A stretch of DNA of 64,000 nt from Flavobacterium sp. N3904 (GTDB lineage Bacteria > Bacteroidota > Bacteroidia > Flavobacteriales > Flavobacteriaceae): NCBI RefSeq assembly GCF_025947305.1, contig NZ_CP110009.1:1-64000 (forward strand), given 5' to 3'. Each line of letters opens with the position of its first letter. The first letter of the stretch is position 1. Positions 46,255-55,452 of the stretch are shown piece by piece. A model generated the notes under the pieces. The model was given only the letters and a program-made list of their open reading frames with translations. It did no database searches and was not told where the DNA came from. A program made the translations under genes and the position numbers.

Positions 46255-47955
46255 TTATTTTAACACCCGATTTACCTGAGCAAAATATCGCCGATAATAA
46301 GGCTCCTTTGTAGACGAAATAATTACGCCCGAATGAATAGATGAATGGATAAATTTAATTTCATCATCTACTACTTCTACAACCATTCCAACGTGATTTA
46401 TTCGACTTCTCCCGTTTGTTCTAAAGAAAATTAAATCTCCTTTTTGCACCTTTTCAGTATCAATTCTTTCTCCAAAACTTGCCTGTTCAATTGATGATCT
46501 AGGCAATTTTATATCAAAACTTCCAAAAGTAGAACACATAAGTCCTGAACAATCAAAACCTGAACTTGTTGTACCGCCACTTCTATATCTTGTCCCAATA
46601 TGTACTGATGCAGATTCAATCAGTTGATTGATCAAATCCTCATTAGCAATAGTAATATTAGAATTTGCACCTGCACTTTCTTGTATTTCTTCTGTTTTTA
46701 CCATCCCAAGAGTTGAATTTGGCAACTTGATAGTCAACTTCGAACCAACTAATAACTTTTTTTCTATTTCAGGATTTTGCTTTTCTAAAACTGCCACGGT
46801 AATTCCGTATTTCTTAGCAATTCCGTATTTTGTTTCTTTAGGCAAAACTTCATGAAAAACAGCTGTTTCATTAGCAGAATTTGCAATTGAGTCATTATTC
46901 ACACTTGCAATATCATCCCTAACAAGTACTTTATCTCCTCCAATATTGCCTTCTCTGGAAACACTTTGAGTCAGCTTTTCTTCAACTGCAATGGCTTGAG
47001 TTGCATTTTTTCCATTACTCGGAACTACGATTGTTTGACCAATACTCAGCCCTTTTTTACCAATTTTTGGGTTGGCTTTTTTCAATTCATTTAATGTAAT
47101 TCCGTAGTTTTTCGCAATAACATATAATGATTCTTTCGGCTTCACTTGATGCAAAACAGTTGCATTTGCCAAACCATTTGAGGAATTTTTCTGAGATAAG
47201 TTTGAATTTTCAGTCGGACTGTTTGTTTTTGTGTTTTTAACTGAACTCAAATCTTTATCTGTAGAAACGTCACTTTCCTTATAATCAATTCGAACAGGTT
47301 TTTCTTCGACAGCAAGAGCTTCTGATGCAATTTTACCATTAGCAGGAATTACAATTATCTGACCCGCTTTCAAACCTTTTTTACCAATTTGTGGATTTAT
47401 TTCCTTTAACTCCTTAACCGTTATTCCGTAATCTTTCGCAATTACATACAAAGACTCTTTGGGCTTTACCTTATGGGTAGCTGTTAATACAGTATTTTCA
47501 GCAGCGGTAGTTTTTTGCGATACATTTGAAATTTCTTTTTCTGTCAAACCAGTTGCAGGAATAACAATAGTCTGTCCAATTTTTAACCCTTCTGCCTCCA
47601 ATTGCGGGTTGGCTTTATAAAGTAATTCTGCTGTAGTTTTGTATTGTTTTGTTATTCCGTAAAGTGTTTCTTTGGGTAAAACTTCGTGATTAATATCAAT
47701 TATCTTTGCCGAAACACTTACTGTTTCTTTTGATTTCGAATTGGAGTTTGGAATTAATAAAACCTGATTGAGTTGTAAGGTTTTTTTAGCTTTTGGATTA
47801 AGCTTATAAATTGAAGCTGCAGAAACATTGTATTTTTGAGCAATACTAGAAATTGTTTCTCCTTTTACGATTGTATGCTTGATGTTTTTATCCTGAGAAA
47901 AAACACTAACACTACAAAAAATTAAGGTTAAAACAATTATTCTAAAAAACTTCAT
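46255..47955 (-). CDS. Five-LysM NlpC/P60 peptidoglycan endopeptidase
   Basis: A 566-residue exported hydrolase. The signal peptide is MKFFRIIVLTLIFCSVSVFS. Five LysM peptidoglycan-binding repeats lie at about 25-70, 88-134, 160-206, 267-313 and 367-412 (each with a GITxxxLxxxNP core), separated by Ser/Asn-rich linkers. The NlpC/P60 domain (about 440-566) carries C469 in FDCSGL and H521 in INHVGMV with a third residue around H537. It probably cuts D-Glu-DAP stem peptides. The leader contains a possible structured element. Confidence 0.9.
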   Translation of the reverse strand: MKFFRIIVLTLIFCSVSVFSQDKNIKHTIVKGETISSIAQKYNVSAASIYKLNPKAKKTLQLNQVLLIPNSNSKSKETVSVSAKIIDINHEVLPKETLYGITKQYKTTAELLYKANPQLEAEGLKIGQTIVIPATGLTEKEISNVSQKTTAAENTVLTATHKVKPKESLYVIAKDYGITVKELKEINPQIGKKGLKAGQIIVIPANGKIASEALAVEEKPVRIDYKESDVSTDKDLSSVKNTKTNSPTENSNLSQKNSSNGLANATVLHQVKPKESLYVIAKNYGITLNELKKANPKIGKKGLSIGQTIVVPSNGKNATQAIAVEEKLTQSVSREGNIGGDKVLVRDDIASVNNDSIANSANETAVFHEVLPKETKYGIAKKYGITVAVLEKQNPEIEKKLLVGSKLTIKLPNSTLGMVKTEEIQESAGANSNITIANEDLINQLIESASVHIGTRYRSGGTTSSGFDCSGLMCSTFGSFDIKLPRSSIEQASFGERIDTEKVQKGDLIFFRTNGRSRINHVGMVVEVVDDEIKFIHSSIHSGVIISSTKEPYYRRYFAQVNRVLK

Positions 47956-47997
47956 ACTTTTTAATTTTACCCCATTTTTAACAATACCAACTATAAC

Positions 47998-48050
47998 GAG
48001 GCAAAATATTGAATTTTACTGTATTTTCTGCCTCAAAACGAGGCTTTTTT
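47998..48050 (-). promoter_or_regulatory. Structured 5' leader of the LysM-NlpC/P60 gene
   Basis: GAGGC (47998-48002), GCCTC (48030-48034) and GAGGC (48040-48044) are arranged so that the middle segment can pair with either flank. It lies inside the inferred leader (promoter at 48060-48067, start codon at 47955). The identity as a regulator is a guess. Confidence 0.3.
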
Positions 48051-48059
48051 GAGGTTTTA

Positions 48060-48067
48060 CAAATATA
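48060..48067 (-). promoter_or_regulatory. Putative -7 element of the LysM-NlpC/P60 gene
   Basis: TATATTTG on the minus strand fits TAnnTTTG; the implied leader is about 95-100 bases. No exact TTTG lies at the -33 distance. Confidence 0.4.
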
Positions 48068-48178
48068 ACTTATTTGTTAGATTTGAAAGTTAAAGGGTTC
48101 TTAAATTTTTAAAAAATGTTATATTTATGATTTTTCAACCCTTGAATGTTATTTTATAAAAAACCTGACTGTAGTATT

Positions 48179-48811
48179 TTATAGACTTATAAAAACAGCA
48201 ATAAAATGAAAAATGGTCCCTAAAAGCACAAAAAAATGCCAAATCGTATGGAAATATTGTTTATCCCCTTTTATATAGAAATAAACGCCTAAAGTGTAAC
48301 AAATTCCTCCAGCAAGTATCCACAAAAAGACGGTCAAAGGAATTGTATTCCACAAAGGTTTAATGACAAAAATAATCATCCACCCCATTATTAAATATAG
48401 GAAAACTGAAACAAATTCAAAACGTCTGGTATAAAACACTTTGAAAATTGTACCGAGCAGCACAACAAACCACATGATTCCAAGAAACAGCAAGGCAGTA
48501 TCTCTTTTCAGATACAGCATCATAAGAGGCGTATAGGTTCCCGCAATAAGATAATAAATACTTATATGATCGGCAATATTTAATATTCGTTTCGCTTTTT
48601 CATTTCGAACTAAATGATAAAAAGTTGAGAAAGTATATACTAACAGCATTCCAATTCCGAAAGTAAAAACCGAAAATAAAGTTATTAAATCATGTTTTTG
48701 AAAAGCGATTGCAATCACAAAAGGCATTCCTATTAAACAAAAAAGAATTCCCATAATATGAGTGATCCCATTTGCCAATTCTTCTTTTCTAGTTTGAATT
48801 CTTTTGTCCAT
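48179..48811 (-). CDS. Hemolysin III family (PAQR-like) membrane protein
   Basis: A 210-residue protein with seven predicted membrane segments. Conserved residues are the early TRKEELANGITHIMG, STFYHL at about residue 65, DHISIYYLIAGTYTPLMML (about 80-98) and HTIWHFFVLLGTIFHF near the end, which place the metal-binding His and Asp of the PAQR/HlyIII fold. The function is unsettled in bacteria (membrane homeostasis has been suggested). It stands 94 bases downstream of alkB on the same strand. Confidence 0.88.
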   Translation of the reverse strand: MDKRIQTRKEELANGITHIMGILFCLIGMPFVIAIAFQKHDLITLFSVFTFGIGMLLVYTFSTFYHLVRNEKAKRILNIADHISIYYLIAGTYTPLMMLYLKRDTALLFLGIMWFVVLLGTIFKVFYTRRFEFVSVFLYLIMGWMIIFVIKPLWNTIPLTVFLWILAGGICYTLGVYFYIKGDKQYFHTIWHFFVLLGTIFHFIAVFISL

Positions 48812-48905
48812 AATTTAATTTACAAAAAACAACTTATTACCTTAAAAAAATATTTTTAAGTGTAGTTACAAAATAAGGAACCTCTTAACGATTGCTTTAA
48901 AGGTA

Positions 48906-49961
48906 CTATTCAATAGTATTATTTAACTCATTATTCCCAACAATTCTTTTATTTATTATAGCAAACCAGAGTGGTGGAATTAGAGATAACAACATGCTCC
49001 CAGGATACCCTAGTGGCAGTTGCAAACTATCGTCAAGATGTCTTAAAATTTGATATTTTCGAGTTGATTTATAATGATGATCGCTATGGCGAGTAAGTTC
49101 AAATAACAAAATTCTTCCCATTTCATGATCGCTATTCCAAGAATGTTTAGGCAGCACCCTTTCTGGACGACCCGAGGGTAATATTTTTCGCTGTAATCCA
49201 TAATGCTCAATATAATTGATAATTTCTAAAAGCATTACTCCAACAAAAGCTATTGCTACTGCAAAAGGAACTAATGCAAATCCAAAAAGCAAACCTACGA
49301 CCAAAAGATAAAGCATTTCATAAATTGAGAACCGAATCATTTCATTGTTCCAACTCCAAATTGCTTTATTTTCCCGTTTCAATCTGTCGTTTTCCAATTT
49401 CCAAGCGTCTAAATATTGTCCCATTATTGAACGAAAAAGGAATACATATACCATTTCATTCTTCCTTGCAGTTGCAGGATCGGCCATAGTCGAAACATTT
49501 TTATGATGCCCCCGATTGTGTTCTATAAAAAAGTGTTGATACAATACGAATAGCAAACCTGCTTTCGCAAAAAGTTGAGAAACTTGATCCGTTCTATGTC
49601 CCAATTCATGAGCGACATTAATTCCCGTAGCACCCAAAACAATCCCAATACTCAAAGTCAGACCAACCAATTCTGAAGTTGATAAAACTTTAGTCTGAAC
49701 TGTGTATAAATAGTAATAAGTCAAAAACAAACAAATGGGAGCACAAATAAATAAAAGCACATCAAAAAACACTTTTTTGGAGCGACTTTCTTCTACCTCA
49801 ACAGGTACATTTTTTTCAGATGCTGGTATAATGGCATCCAAAATCGGAATAATTCCAAAAGCTAGAATAACGGTTGCCCAAGACCAGATCCCTTTATTTT
49901 CCAGCGCTATCCAACCAGAAAAAGGAATTATATAAGCCAGTATATATTTTAAATCTTTCAT
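48906..49961 (-). CDS. alkB: AlkB-like membrane non-haem diiron alkane hydroxylase
   Basis: A 351-residue integral-membrane monooxygenase that hydroxylates terminal carbons of alkanes or fatty chains using O2 and a rubredoxin partner. The histidine clusters are HELGH (118-122), EHNRGHH (147-153), NYIEHYG (249-255) and HSDHH (292-296), as expected. No rubredoxin is encoded nearby. A DoxX-like gene lies upstream with a one-base gap, and a Crp/Fnr gene follows that. The growth substrate is not predictable. Confidence 0.9.
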   Translation of the reverse strand: MKDLKYILAYIIPFSGWIALENKGIWSWATVILAFGIIPILDAIIPASEKNVPVEVEESRSKKVFFDVLLFICAPICLFLTYYYLYTVQTKVLSTSELVGLTLSIGIVLGATGINVAHELGHRTDQVSQLFAKAGLLFVLYQHFFIEHNRGHHKNVSTMADPATARKNEMVYVFLFRSIMGQYLDAWKLENDRLKRENKAIWSWNNEMIRFSIYEMLYLLVVGLLFGFALVPFAVAIAFVGVMLLEIINYIEHYGLQRKILPSGRPERVLPKHSWNSDHEMGRILLFELTRHSDHHYKSTRKYQILRHLDDSLQLPLGYPGSMLLSLIPPLWFAIINKRIVGNNELNNTIE

Positions 49962-49962
49962 T

Positions 49963-50400
49963 CTAATTTATTTTAGAATTTCGCCAAGACTGCCAAGCAC
50001 CAGTTGACCACAAAGCTACAATTATAAGTACGGGTTGAAATGGAAGTCTAGCCCAACGAGCAGCATCGGTATCTAAACCAAAAGCATTTCTATGTTCCAC
50101 CAACTGAGCTATATTTCCTGGAAAAACCAACACAAAAAACAAAGCTACTATCCAACCCACTTTTACTCTTTGCTTCAAAAGAAAAAGCAAAGACAGTCCC
50201 AAAACAATCTCAACAAAGCCAGAAAGCAAAACCACCAAGTCAGGATCTATAGGTAACCAAGGTGGAACTTGAGACAGAAACTCTGTGCGACTCCATGTAA
50301 GATGTCCAATTCCTGCCAAAAGCAGAAAACACCCTAAAATGATTCTAGCTCCATTTTGAAATAGGGTAGTTTTATGATTTTGAATTACCGTCGTTTCCAT
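49963..50400 (-). CDS. DoxX-like family membrane protein
   Basis: A 145-residue protein with four membrane segments. It starts RIILGCFLLLAGIGHLTWSR, followed by FLSQVPPWLPIDPDLVVLLS and GFVEIVLGLSLLFLL, the DoxX/DUF4499-like pattern. The members are membrane proteins of unclear role, sometimes linked to redox processes. Its stop is one base before the alkB start, which implies tight coupling. Confidence 0.82.
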   Translation of the reverse strand: METTVIQNHKTTLFQNGARIILGCFLLLAGIGHLTWSRTEFLSQVPPWLPIDPDLVVLLSGFVEIVLGLSLLFLLKQRVKVGWIVALFFVLVFPGNIAQLVEHRNAFGLDTDAARWARLPFQPVLIIVALWSTGAWQSWRNSKIN

Positions 50401-50472
50401 TTTTTTTTATAAAGATAAAAACAAAGTAAAATGAAATAAAACCGTTAAGCAATAACAAATGTTATCAAAGCA

Positions 50473-51051
50473 TTATGCATTTTTCAACCTACTCAAGTGA
50501 ACGGAGGAAATATTTAGGTACGATGCAATGTAATGCTGAGAAACTCTATTGACAATTCCCGGAAAAATGATATTCATTTTATTGTAACGTTGCAAAGGGC
50601 TTTCAGTATAAAGTGACTGAATCTTATTGCTAAAAATAAAAAAATAATCCTCGGCTAATCTTCTCCCTAACTTTTCTCCTTGTTCCAGAATTGAATAGCC
50701 TTCATGAAGTGTCGCAAAAGACATTACAACCACTTCTGTTGCTTCCAATGCTTGAATCGAATAATTGGAAGCTGTCTTTTTGAGAAAACTTTCATAATCG
50801 GCGGAAAAAGTATTTTCTAAAGAAAAATGAAAGGTATGTTCTTCTTCTTTTTGATCTACAAAGAACACTCTCAACAGTCCGCTATTGACAAAATAAATTT
50901 CCTTACAAACACTTCCTGGAGAAAGAACCATTTGATTTTTCGTAAAATGCTTGATAGTAAATTTTGGTGCATACAAATTCCATTCCTCTTCTGTAATTGT
51001 AATATAAGAAGACAAAACTTGATGCATTTGTTGCAGTTGATTTTCGAGCAT
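50473..51051 (-). CDS. Crp/Fnr family transcriptional regulator
   Basis: A 192-residue protein with a cNMP-type beta-roll (about 25-115, including GSVCKEIYFVNSGLLRVFFV) and a C-terminal helix-turn-helix region, VSQHYIASYLNISSVHLSRL. The end (LSRLKNA) is slightly shorter than usual. No conserved cAMP-binding motif is evident. It lies 72 bases upstream of the DoxX-alkB pair on the same strand, and may regulate it; that is inference. Confidence 0.83.
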   Translation of the reverse strand: MLENQLQQMHQVLSSYITITEEEWNLYAPKFTIKHFTKNQMVLSPGSVCKEIYFVNSGLLRVFFVDQKEEEHTFHFSLENTFSADYESFLKKTASNYSIQALEATEVVVMSFATLHEGYSILEQGEKLGRRLAEDYFFIFSNKIQSLYTESPLQRYNKMNIIFPGIVNRVSQHYIASYLNISSVHLSRLKNA

Positions 51052-51590
51052 AAAACAGTGATTCTAATAAATAATCATGAACAAATTTTGAGTTACAATT
51101 TCCATAACAATTCCAAATTTACACTTTTATTGACGATTCCTGCATTTTTGAATTTGACCCAATATTTTTTTTCTCAACCAAAGCTAATTATAAAAACAAA
51201 AGCCCTAGCCCTGATCCTTTTTTGTCTCTTTTTTAGAGACACGAAAAGATACAAGTGGACAGCAGGAACTGGCTCCTAAAAAAGTGCCCCCTGAATCAAT
51301 TCCTGTTGCGCATTGTCGCTTTTTTGCATATTAAGAATTAACTATAATTTCTTTTTCATCATTGTAACCTTTGATAAACCACCACTATAATAAGATGGTT
51401 TCTAAAAAGAAACTATCAAGATAGGAGCACAAAACAGTTATTTTGTCTCATCCAAACTCTATTTTAATAGTTAGATTGTATAAAATCAAAAAAAATAGCT
51501 AACTTTAATCACAAATACCACAAAATAATATACAAATAATTAACATTTTCTTTAAAAAAAAAAGATAATGGTTTGTAATATATATAAATT
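51052..51590. other. Intergenic region containing repeat copy B
   Basis: About 540 bases with no gene. The GC-richer repeat is at 51198-51285; the rest is AT-rich. No strong promoter is visible before the sensor kinase. Confidence 0.5.
51198..51285. repeat. Dispersed intergenic repeat (degenerate copy B)
   Basis: AAAAGCCCTAGCCCTGATCC leads into a GTCTC/GAGAC hairpin (51224-51240) and AAAAGATACAAGTGGACAGC with AGGAACTGGCTCCT after it. The segment 51249-51263 reversed and complemented is GCTGTCCACTTGTAT, the core of the copy at 36717-36730. Confidence 0.6.
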
Positions 51591-54500
51591 ATGATTGGTA
51601 AAAAAACGTTACTTGAGTTCTTCAAAATTTCGCCCACTCCAAGTTTGCTTTTGCAAATAGACTCACCTAAATTTAGTATTGCCGATGTCAATGATGCCTT
51701 TCTAGAAGCTACTCATTCGCAACGAGAAGATTTAATTGGAAAAGGTATTTTTGAAGTATTTCCTGCTAATGATTCCTACAATGCGACTGATAGTGAAATA
51801 AATTTAACACTTTCGTCATTGAATACTGTTCTTAAGACTCACAAGAAACACCAGATGGCTATTCAAAAATATGATATTCCTATTCGAGGAACATCAGAAT
51901 TTGAATTAAAATATTGGGAGTCAGAGAATATTCCTCTGTTTGATGATGATGAAAAATTAAACTTAATAGCCCATTGTAGTAGAGATGTTACCAAGCAAAT
52001 TATAACAGAAAAACAATTCAAAGAGTTTGAATATTTCTTTAAAAATAGTAACGACTTTTCTTGCATCGCGAACACAGAAGGGTATTTTGAAATTACGAAT
52101 CCAAGTTTTAATAATGCATTTGGGTATTCACAAAACGAATTAGAAAAAGAACCCTTTATTGATTTTGTTCATCCTGACGATATAGCTGACACTTTGAAAG
52201 TATATGACAAGTTAAAATCGGGCGCAACTGTAATTCATTTTATTAATCGCTATCGAAAGAAAGACGGTAGTTACCTGTTTTTAGATTGGAGTGCTACTCC
52301 TAATCCGGTTACCGGAAAACTGTATTGCATTGCCAGGGACATCACAGAACATAAAAAGGCAGAAAGTGATCTGAGTAATTTAAATGAACAACTGGAACAA
52401 AGGGTTCAGGAACGAACTGCGGAAGTGGAAAAAGTCCTTGAAGAAAATAATGTAATTCTGGAGAGTATTGGTGATGCTTTTTTTGCTGTAGATAAGTTTT
52501 GGAAAGTTACCTACTGGAATCGTATTGCCGAAAGGGATTTAAGCGTTTTAAAACAGGATATTGTCGGTAAAAATTTATGGGAAATGTTTTCGGATAGTAT
52601 TGATTCAGAATCCTACAGAAAATATCATGAGGCAGTTGCTACCAATCAAGTCGTGCATTTTGAAGATTATTATTTAGCTTTAAACAAGTGGTATGAAATA
52701 AGTGCCTATCCATCAGAAAATGGTCTGTCAGCTTATTTCAAGGATGTAACCGAAAACAAGAAAGCCAAAGAAATAATCAAAAAAAGTAACGAACGTTTTG
52801 AATATGTTACCAAAGCTACTTTTGATGCCATTTGGGATTGGGATCTAACCGATAATAAGTTTTATTGGGGAGACGGATTTGAAAAAATATTTGGTTATAA
52901 TCTCACAGAACTCAAAGATGATAGCGATGCTTGGATGAAAAACATCCATCCTGATGATTTGGAAAAAATAACACAAAGTTATTATGATACTGTTAAAAGT
53001 AATGCCATCAATTGGATTGAAGAATACCGATTTAAAAAAAATAATGGACAGTACGCCTATATAATCAATAAAGGAATAGTAATTCGGGATACTTCTGGCA
53101 GAGCTACCAGAATTATTGGAGCCATGCAGGACATTACCAAAAGAAAACAAGAGGAGGTGCGATTAAAACTCTTAGAATCTGTAATTACCAATACAGATGA
53201 TTCTATTTTAATTACCGAAGCCGAACCCTTTGATCAACCCGGGCCACGAATAATTTATGTCAACGATGCTTTTACCAAAATGACCGGATATACAGCGGAT
53301 GAAGTCATAGGTAAAACACCCCGAATATTACAAGGTCCAGAAACCGATAGAGAAGAACTAAACAAATTAGGTGCTGCAATACGCAAATGGCAGCCTTACG
53401 AAGTAACCTTATTGAATTATAAGAAAAATGGAGAAGAATTTTGGCTTCATATCTCTATAAATCCGGTTGCTGATGCCACTGGTTGGTTTACGCATTGGAT
53501 CGCTATTGAACGGGATGTAACACAACAAAAAAGAGAAGAAGAAAGATTAAAATTATTAGAATCGGTAATTACCAATACCAATGATGCAGTAGTGATAAAA
53601 GAAGCGAAACCTTTAAGTGAATTAGGAAGAAAAATTGTTTATGTCAATGAATCCTTTACTCGTATGAGTGGTTATACTTCGGATGAAATTATTGGTAGAA
53701 CGCACAAGTTATTACAAGGCCCTAATACCAATGAAGAAGAATTAGTTCGTTTTTATAAAGCCCTGGATGAAGGGCAACCCTGTGAAATTGAAATTATCAA
53801 TTATAATAAAAACGGCAAAGAATATTGGGTGAATTTGTCACTAAATCCGGTGACCAACTCTAAAGGAGAATACACACATTGGATTTCTATTGAACGGGAT
53901 GTAACCGAAAGAAAAAATCAGGAAAAAAAATTAAAAGAAACAACGCAAAGGCTATTAGATACTATTGAAAGTATTCAGGACGGGTTTTATACTCTAGATT
54001 CCAATTGGAATGTAAGCTATTGGAATATAGAAGCCGAGAGAATTTCCGGTAAGACCAAAGAAGAAATGATAGGTAAGAACTTTTGGGAACTATACGATGG
54101 TCGTATTTCCGAAAAGATTAATACTGCTTTTCATAAAGCCAAATCTAACAATAAACCTATTCGATTTGAAGTATATTCAAAACAAAGCAAATATTGGTTT
54201 GAATTAAATGCTTTCCCTTCAGAATTGGGGTTAACTGTCTATTTTAAAAATATAACCGAAAGAAAACACACCGAGTCCAAACTCAAAAAAATAAACCGCT
54301 CATTGGAAAACCATGTGAAAGAATTGGCTATTTCTAATCAAGAGCTTGAGCAATTTGCCTATGTAGCTTCTCATGATTTACAGGAACCTTTGCGAATGAT
54401 TACGAGTTTTCTAACACAAATTGAAAAAAAATATGGAGATGTACTGGATGAAAAAGGTAAAAAATACATCTTCTTTGCCGTTGACGGTGCCAAACGAATG

Positions 54501-55007
54501 CGACAAATTATACTGGATTTATTAGAATTTTCACGAATAGGTAAAAATGAAAACAGACACGAAAAGGTTGATTTGAATAGTATAGTCGAAGAAATCATTT
54601 TATTATACAGGAAACAAATAGAAGAGAAAAAAGCCATAATAAATTATGAAGCACTTCCTATATTGCATAGTTATGCTGTCCCATTAAGGCAGGTTTTTCA
54701 GAACTTAATAAGCAATAGTTTAAAATACTCCAAACCAGACAGTGCGCCTGTTGTCAGTATTTACTGTAGTGAGAGTGCCGCTTTTTGGAAATTTGAAATA
54801 AAGGATAATGGTATTGGTATTAATTCAGAATATTATGATAAAATATTTATTATTTTTCAGCGCCTGCATAGCAAAGAGGAATATTCAGGAACTGGCATGG
54901 GGTTAGCCATTACCAAAAAAATTATTGAGAATTTAAGAGGGGAAATTTGGGTAAAATCGGAAGAAGGTAAAGGCACTAGTTTTTATTTTACTATTCCAAA
55001 AAAATAA
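51591..55007 (+). CDS. Seven-PAS sensor histidine kinase
   Basis: A 1138-residue soluble kinase without membrane segments or signal. PAS domains occupy about 8-130, 144-255, 290-395, 400-520, 525-650, 650-775 and 785-890, with a coiled coil around 262-290. PAS5 and PAS6 are LOV-like but carry Pro577 and His705 where photoactive LOV domains have Cys. The DHp domain has H928 in ASHDLQEPL, and the ATPase lobe shows NLISNSLKYSKPD, DNGIGI and GTGMGLAI. It precedes two receiver-domain genes at 12 and 10 base gaps, so it is the input of a phosphorelay. Confidence 0.9.
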   Translation: MIGKKTLLEFFKISPTPSLLLQIDSPKFSIADVNDAFLEATHSQREDLIGKGIFEVFPANDSYNATDSEINLTLSSLNTVLKTHKKHQMAIQKYDIPIRGTSEFELKYWESENIPLFDDDEKLNLIAHCSRDVTKQIITEKQFKEFEYFFKNSNDFSCIANTEGYFEITNPSFNNAFGYSQNELEKEPFIDFVHPDDIADTLKVYDKLKSGATVIHFINRYRKKDGSYLFLDWSATPNPVTGKLYCIARDITEHKKAESDLSNLNEQLEQRVQERTAEVEKVLEENNVILESIGDAFFAVDKFWKVTYWNRIAERDLSVLKQDIVGKNLWEMFSDSIDSESYRKYHEAVATNQVVHFEDYYLALNKWYEISAYPSENGLSAYFKDVTENKKAKEIIKKSNERFEYVTKATFDAIWDWDLTDNKFYWGDGFEKIFGYNLTELKDDSDAWMKNIHPDDLEKITQSYYDTVKSNAINWIEEYRFKKNNGQYAYIINKGIVIRDTSGRATRIIGAMQDITKRKQEEVRLKLLESVITNTDDSILITEAEPFDQPGPRIIYVNDAFTKMTGYTADEVIGKTPRILQGPETDREELNKLGAAIRKWQPYEVTLLNYKKNGEEFWLHISINPVADATGWFTHWIAIERDVTQQKREEERLKLLESVITNTNDAVVIKEAKPLSELGRKIVYVNESFTRMSGYTSDEIIGRTHKLLQGPNTNEEELVRFYKALDEGQPCEIEIINYNKNGKEYWVNLSLNPVTNSKGEYTHWISIERDVTERKNQEKKLKETTQRLLDTIESIQDGFYTLDSNWNVSYWNIEAERISGKTKEEMIGKNFWELYDGRISEKINTAFHKAKSNNKPIRFEVYSKQSKYWFELNAFPSELGLTVYFKNITERKHTESKLKKINRSLENHVKELAISNQELEQFAYVASHDLQEPLRMITSFLTQIEKKYGDVLDEKGKKYIFFAVDGAKRMRQIILDLLEFSRIGKNENRHEKVDLNSIVEEIILLYRKQIEEKKAIINYEALPILHSYAVPLRQVFQNLISNSLKYSKPDSAPVVSIYCSESAAFWKFEIKDNGIGINSEYYDKIFIIFQRLHSKEEYSGTGMGLAITKKIIENLRGEIWVKSEEGKGTSFYFTIPKK

Positions 55008-55019
55008 ACAACAAAAAAC

Positions 55020-55442
55020 ATGAAAAGAATTCACATTTTATTAGTTGAGGATAACGAAGGGGATATTCTTTTAACTACTGACGCACTAGAAGAAGGAAAA
55101 ATAATCAATAAAGTGAGTGTCGTTAAAGACGGTAAACTAGCTATTGATTTTTTAAATAATAAAGAACCCTATGTTGATGCAGAAATACCCAATCTAATTT
55201 TACTGGATATTAACTTACCAAAAAAAAATGGTCACGAAGTATTGAAGTACATTAAAGGAAGTGAAAAATTCAGACATATTCCTATCATTATGCTTACCAC
55301 TTCTTCTTCCGAAAAAGACATTCATGAAGCTTACAATCATTATGTTAATTGTTTTATTACCAAACCCGTGGATGTAGATGAATTTATGGAAGCTGTGACA
55401 AAAATTGAAAGTTTCTGGATTAGCATAGTACAACTTCCTTAA
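55020..55442 (+). CDS. Single-domain response regulator
   Basis: A 140-residue receiver with D63 as phospho-acceptor in LLDINLP, acidic residues at D11 and E10, and the switch residues in MLTTSSS and the late KPVD. It has no output domain. The Rcp1-like size and its place between the kinase and the REC-PAS-DHp gene suggest a shuttle in a phosphorelay. Confidence 0.9.
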   Translation: MKRIHILLVEDNEGDILLTTDALEEGKIINKVSVVKDGKLAIDFLNNKEPYVDAEIPNLILLDINLPKKNGHEVLKYIKGSEKFRHIPIIMLTTSSSEKDIHEAYNHYVNCFITKPVDVDEFMEAVTKIESFWISIVQLP

Positions 55443-55452
55443 AAAAATTAAA

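Noticed and set aside
48030..48050. Plus-strand Rho-independent terminator
   Set aside because: It has a stem and six T on the plus strand, but no plus-strand gene lies to the left; the leader explanation on the minus strand fits better.
51224..51240. Terminator for a gene to the left
   Set aside because: GTCTC/GAGAC is part of the repeat block, no plus-strand gene precedes it and no T run follows.
50827..51279. 150-codon plus-strand ORF
   Set aside because: It overlaps the Crp/Fnr gene on the other strand and shows no protein-like composition.
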